Source of the DNA: Corynebacterium freneyi
GTDB lineage: Bacteria > Actinomycetota > Actinomycetes > Mycobacteriales > Mycobacteriaceae
DNA length: 64,000 nucleotides
Reading direction: 5' to 3'
NCBI RefSeq assembly: GCF_030408835.1
Contig: NZ_CP047357.1
Location: 1,054,001 to 1,118,000 of the forward strand
Position numbers and translations under genes: made by a program. Position 1 is the first letter of the stretch. Each line of letters begins with the position of its first letter. Positions 63,491 through 64,000 of this stretch are shown here, one piece after another. Below the pieces are notes generated by a model that saw only the letters and a program-made list of their open reading frames with translations, was not told the DNA's origin and did no database searches.

Positions 63491-64000
63491 CTAATCCGGG
63501 GAGCCGCCCGACGAACCGCCGGAGGGAATGCGGAACACGCGCTCATCCGACGTGCCGCCCGAACGCCCCTCGGCGGTGTTGACGGTGCCGCCCCACACCT
63601 CGACGCCTTCTTCCGCCACCACCGGCGCAACCCAGCCGACGTGGCCGAACTCGCCCTCGAGCAACGTCGTCGGCGACCCCGCCACGGTCCAGGCCCCGAA
63701 CGGCCCCGGCTCCGGAGGAGTGATCGGAATGGATACCACGCGCTGCGCCCCCGGCACCGCCACGACCACGTCCGGGCCGATTACCGCGCAGCCGCCCAAC
63801 GAATCATCCAGGTCCACGCCGCCGACCGGCTCGATCAGCCCACCCGACCACTGCGCGAGCATCGGCGTCCCGTCGAGACGCACCGTCATCAGCGGCGGCG
63901 CCCCATGCGGGCCATGGCACATGGAAATCACCTCGATGCCGGGATCGCCGGCCAGCAGCGTGTTCACCTCGCCGTCCTCGTCGAGATACAGGCCCAGGGT
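63491..64000 (-). CDS. Hypothetical protein, possible beta-propeller (partial, 5' end outside)
   Basis: The minus-strand frame is open from the window edge to TAG at 63491-63493; 169 codons are visible. An internal GTG at 63967 could start a shorter protein, but the frame continues upstream (LGLYLDEDGE), so the gene most likely begins beyond the window. Repeating beta-rich stretches such as GGCAVIGPDVVVAVPGAQRV, FGHVGWVAPVVAEEGVEVWG and a Gly/Ser tail suggest a secreted sugar-dehydrogenase-like propeller. That is a weak impression; I do not name it. Confidence 0.6.
   Translation of the reverse strand, partial: TLGLYLDEDGEVNTLLAGDPGIEVISMCHGPHGAPPLMTVRLDGTPMLAQWSGGLIEPVGGVDLDDSLGGCAVIGPDVVVAVPGAQRVVSIPITPPEPGPFGAWTVAGSPTTLLEGEFGHVGWVAPVVAEEGVEVWGGTVNTAEGRSGGTSDERVFRIPSGGSSGGSPD

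Overview
The window is chromosomal DNA of a high-GC actinobacterium, very probably a Corynebacterium. The order rho-prfA-prmC-ywlC-wecA-atpI-atpBEFHAGDC-DUF2550-nucS, the PtsG-like enzyme II, and the later blocks glgB/glgE-ABC, etfBA-nifS-mnmA-ligA and gatCA-pfkA-gatB match my memory of the corynebacterial core genome. Base composition looks like roughly 68-70% G+C by eye. The species cannot be fixed from this window alone.

Layout. 1-4.7 kb: end of rho, translation and cell-wall genes (prfA, prmC, ywlC, wecA) and an AtpI-like protein. 5.1-12.4 kb: complete F1Fo ATP synthase operon ending in a strong terminator. 12.5-16.6 kb: DUF2550 protein, NucS mismatch endonuclease, a small zinc-ribbon-like protein, and glucose PTS permease ptsG. 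16.6-17.9 kb: a solitary AbiEi/DUF559 nuclease-like gene bracketed by two related long palindromes. 17.9-23.6 kb: small metabolic and membrane genes (flavin monooxygenase, methylmalonyl-CoA epimerase, thioredoxin-fold TPR protein, PGPGW protein, beta-lactamase-fold lipoprotein). 23.6-28.1 kb: glgB and glgE, with glgP further on at 45.5-47.9 kb, giving most of an alpha-glucan cycle. 28.3-36.9 kb: ABC ATPase, Nudix hydrolase, THUMP-like methyltransferase, etfBA, cysteine desulfurase, MnmA and a MetE-C-like protein. 36.9-40.1 kb: cobalamin riboswitch followed by a lipoprotein/permease/ATPase importer, a self-contained B12 uptake unit. 40.1-49.7 kb: DnaQ-like exonuclease, MMPL transporter behind a palindromic operator, ligA, glgP, BASS transporter, ACT protein. 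50.0-57.8 kb: gatC, gatA, MFS exporter, pfkA, two minus-strand genes, gatB. 57.8-60.6 kb: a poorly coding AT-richer gap, then an accessory-looking surface locus with an Asp-Gly-repeat wall protein and two sortase-fold proteins, one of them a lipoprotein. 60.6-64 kb: iron-linked flavoprotein, a 13E12/DUF222 HNH protein with a LexA-like site, and a partial gene.

Three signals stand out beyond the genes. An 11-mer, GCTTGACGACG, recurs eight times, in some copies as a hairpin and often at gene ends. At least twelve genes show an exact TANNNT-7 nt-start codon arrangement, the mark of leaderless transcription. The sortase pair next to the Asp-Gly protein, and the palindrome-bracketed nuclease gene, are the best candidates for undescribed systems. 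All counts and alignments were made by eye; no searches were run.
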